From Agapetus fuscipes (Eukaryota; Arthropoda; Insecta; Trichoptera; Glossosomatidae), in assembly GCA_951799405.1 (NCBI GenBank), contig OX637345.1, positions 13,578,001 through 13,642,000 of the forward strand: a stretch of 64,000 bases of DNA. Direction: 5' to 3'. The notes under the pieces were generated by a model. That model ran no database searches, was not told where the DNA came from, and was given only the letters and a program-made list of their open reading frames with translations. Of the stretch, positions 62,970-64,000 are shown piece after piece (the stretch's first letter is position 1; every line of letters begins with the position of its first letter). A program made the position numbers and the translations under genes.

Positions 62970-63240
62970 AGAAATACTGTGCGAGAGACTCCCTAGATTT
63001 CACTGACTCTAGGGGTCTATGACACTTGTTGCAGTGCCGCAGACGTGTTGTTTACGAGTTTGGTCGTCGCTAAAAAGCGCCAATACTCAAGCGTGACCCA
63101 GTTGCTGTAAGGCTGGATGGACCTATAGTGTATATAAGCATATTTGAAAATATGAATCATATATTTTTTGTGCTCCACCGGAATTCGAACCCACGACCTT
63201 CTATTTCTGAGTCCAAAGCGTTACTAGACAATGGACCGGT
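62970..63240 (-). mobile_element. S1 SINE with LINE D-like tail
   Basis: Minus strand: head GACCGGTCCATTGTCTAGTA with B box GGGTTCGAATTCC, S1 body (partly deleted), then CGTCTGCGGCACTGCAACAA, the CCCTAGAGTC...CTAGGGAG hairpin region and poly(A) (T-run at 62960-62969). Second independent S1 copy with the LINE D tail. Confidence 0.85.
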
Positions 63241-63383
63241 CATGTGGATGATGATGAATATGATGCCTTTTTTCATTGGCAATATTTCGTGAAATTTACC
63301 CTCCAAGGGCGCCAAAAATGATTTGGTAAATAAATCGGTCTTGTGACGTCTCTCATGAAATATATACATATATATGACACTAA

Positions 63384-63627
63384 CGGGGCTATTCTTAAAC
63401 ATCTTAGTCGTCAGTTGAGCCCACGCTTTGACAAACTAATGATGCATTTGTAGGAAGACCTGTCAATCCAAGATGGCTGCTAGTGAACAACTGATTTGTC
63501 TTCACACAAATATTACAAAATTCGGTACGTAAGAATGGACCGTGCTGATGAAATTCCAGCGAAGGCACCATTAGTTTGTCCAAAGCGTGGGCTCAACTGA
63601 CGACTAAAATGTCTAAGAATAGCCCCG
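63384..63627. mobile_element. Harbinger/Tourist-like MITE, copy 2
   Basis: 244 bp; TIR starts CGGGGCTATTCTTA at both ends and continues into GTTGAGCCCACGCTTTG. TAA duplication at 63381-63383 and 63628-63630. Same family as 29224-29468. Confidence 0.85.
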
Positions 63628-63734
63628 TAAATGTTTATTGAACTCGTTTATATTTGTGATATAAGAAAACAATATGTTATAAATAAATATTTTTATTATT
63701 AAGACTTCTTTCAGTTTTAAACTTCCAGTTTATG

Positions 63735-64000
63735 ACAATTTCACTGCACTCCATCCAACCAATTTGCTCCAGATTTTCTTCCCTGTATTTCCCAATTATT
63801 CCAATTGCACTTTGATCAATGTCATGTCTCGAGCTACGGTCTGAGTGAGTCTATCATGGCTCATTCTGGAGACATGGGCTCTCATCTTACTATGTCCTCT
63901 ATTTCACAGTATTTTATGTGGTCTTCCAGCTGGACGTTGACCAATTGTCATCTCATAAGCTACGGTGAGAGTGAGTCATGTAGACATGTTGCCACATCTA
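63735..64000 (-). pseudogene. Possible LINE C-terminal remnant, runs off the window
   Basis: Minus frames show MRAHVSRMSHDRLTQTV and QVNVQL/IKVQLE-like segments resembling the H-V-x-R-M end of RTE-type ORFs. Decayed, low certainty. Confidence 0.35.

Overview
This is AT-rich, gene-poor, intron-containing eukaryotic DNA, almost certainly from an arthropod. The reasons are an arthropod-like 5S rRNA module inside SINEs, several APE-type non-LTR retrotransposons, TIR-bearing MITEs, polymerase III-type (A box/B box) SINE heads, and one GC-rich island encoding a signal peptide plus an LDL-receptor class A domain. I cannot name the species. Apart from that one host-like exon (about 23775-24041), nearly everything I recognise is mobile or repetitive DNA.

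Names used below. LINE A: RTE-like element with an intact 1000-residue ORF at 24325-27327, ending in an (AGATT)n tail near 27685. Its last ~245 bp (called A3) recur in about 35 places on both strands. LINE B: a relative with a (CAAGA)n tail, longest copy 33149-35010, broken by one in-frame stop. LINE C: CR1/L2-like C-terminal ends (5405, 9393, 61090; a related end at 13125). LINE D: a second CR1/L2-like end (29540, 50665). LINE E: minus-strand element at 30690-32300 with a 405-residue RT ORF. LINE F and LINE G: RTE-type C-termini (15300, 55440). S1: tRNA-like SINE with a constant ~130 bp body; S3: another tRNA-like SINE family; S4: a third tRNA-like family.

Layout. 0-12 kb: S3, S1+S3 dimers and A3 copies with LINE ends. 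12-20 kb: two 5S-S1 composites in opposite orientation and the start of a third, a ~870 bp minisatellite with 15-bp units, an identical 56-bp tandem array, and nested MITEs. 20-24 kb: a foldback repeat, a 113-bp dimer and the LDLa exon. 24-28 kb: intact LINE A. 28-35 kb: LINE D, LINE E and LINE B with SINEs between. 35-64 kb: a dense mosaic of A3, S1, S3, S4, LINE B fragments, MITEs and a foldback with hammerhead-like motifs.

How the parts fit. The S1 body is followed, at the same junction, by different 3' modules: one matches the LINE C 3' end, another the LINE D 3' end, and a third is a whole S3 SINE. Some copies carry a full-length 5S rRNA in front. This looks like a modular SINE family that acquires the recognition tails of different LINE partners. 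That is the most interesting system in the window. The second is a small hairpin motif ending in GAAA that recurs in four unrelated settings with compensatory stem changes.
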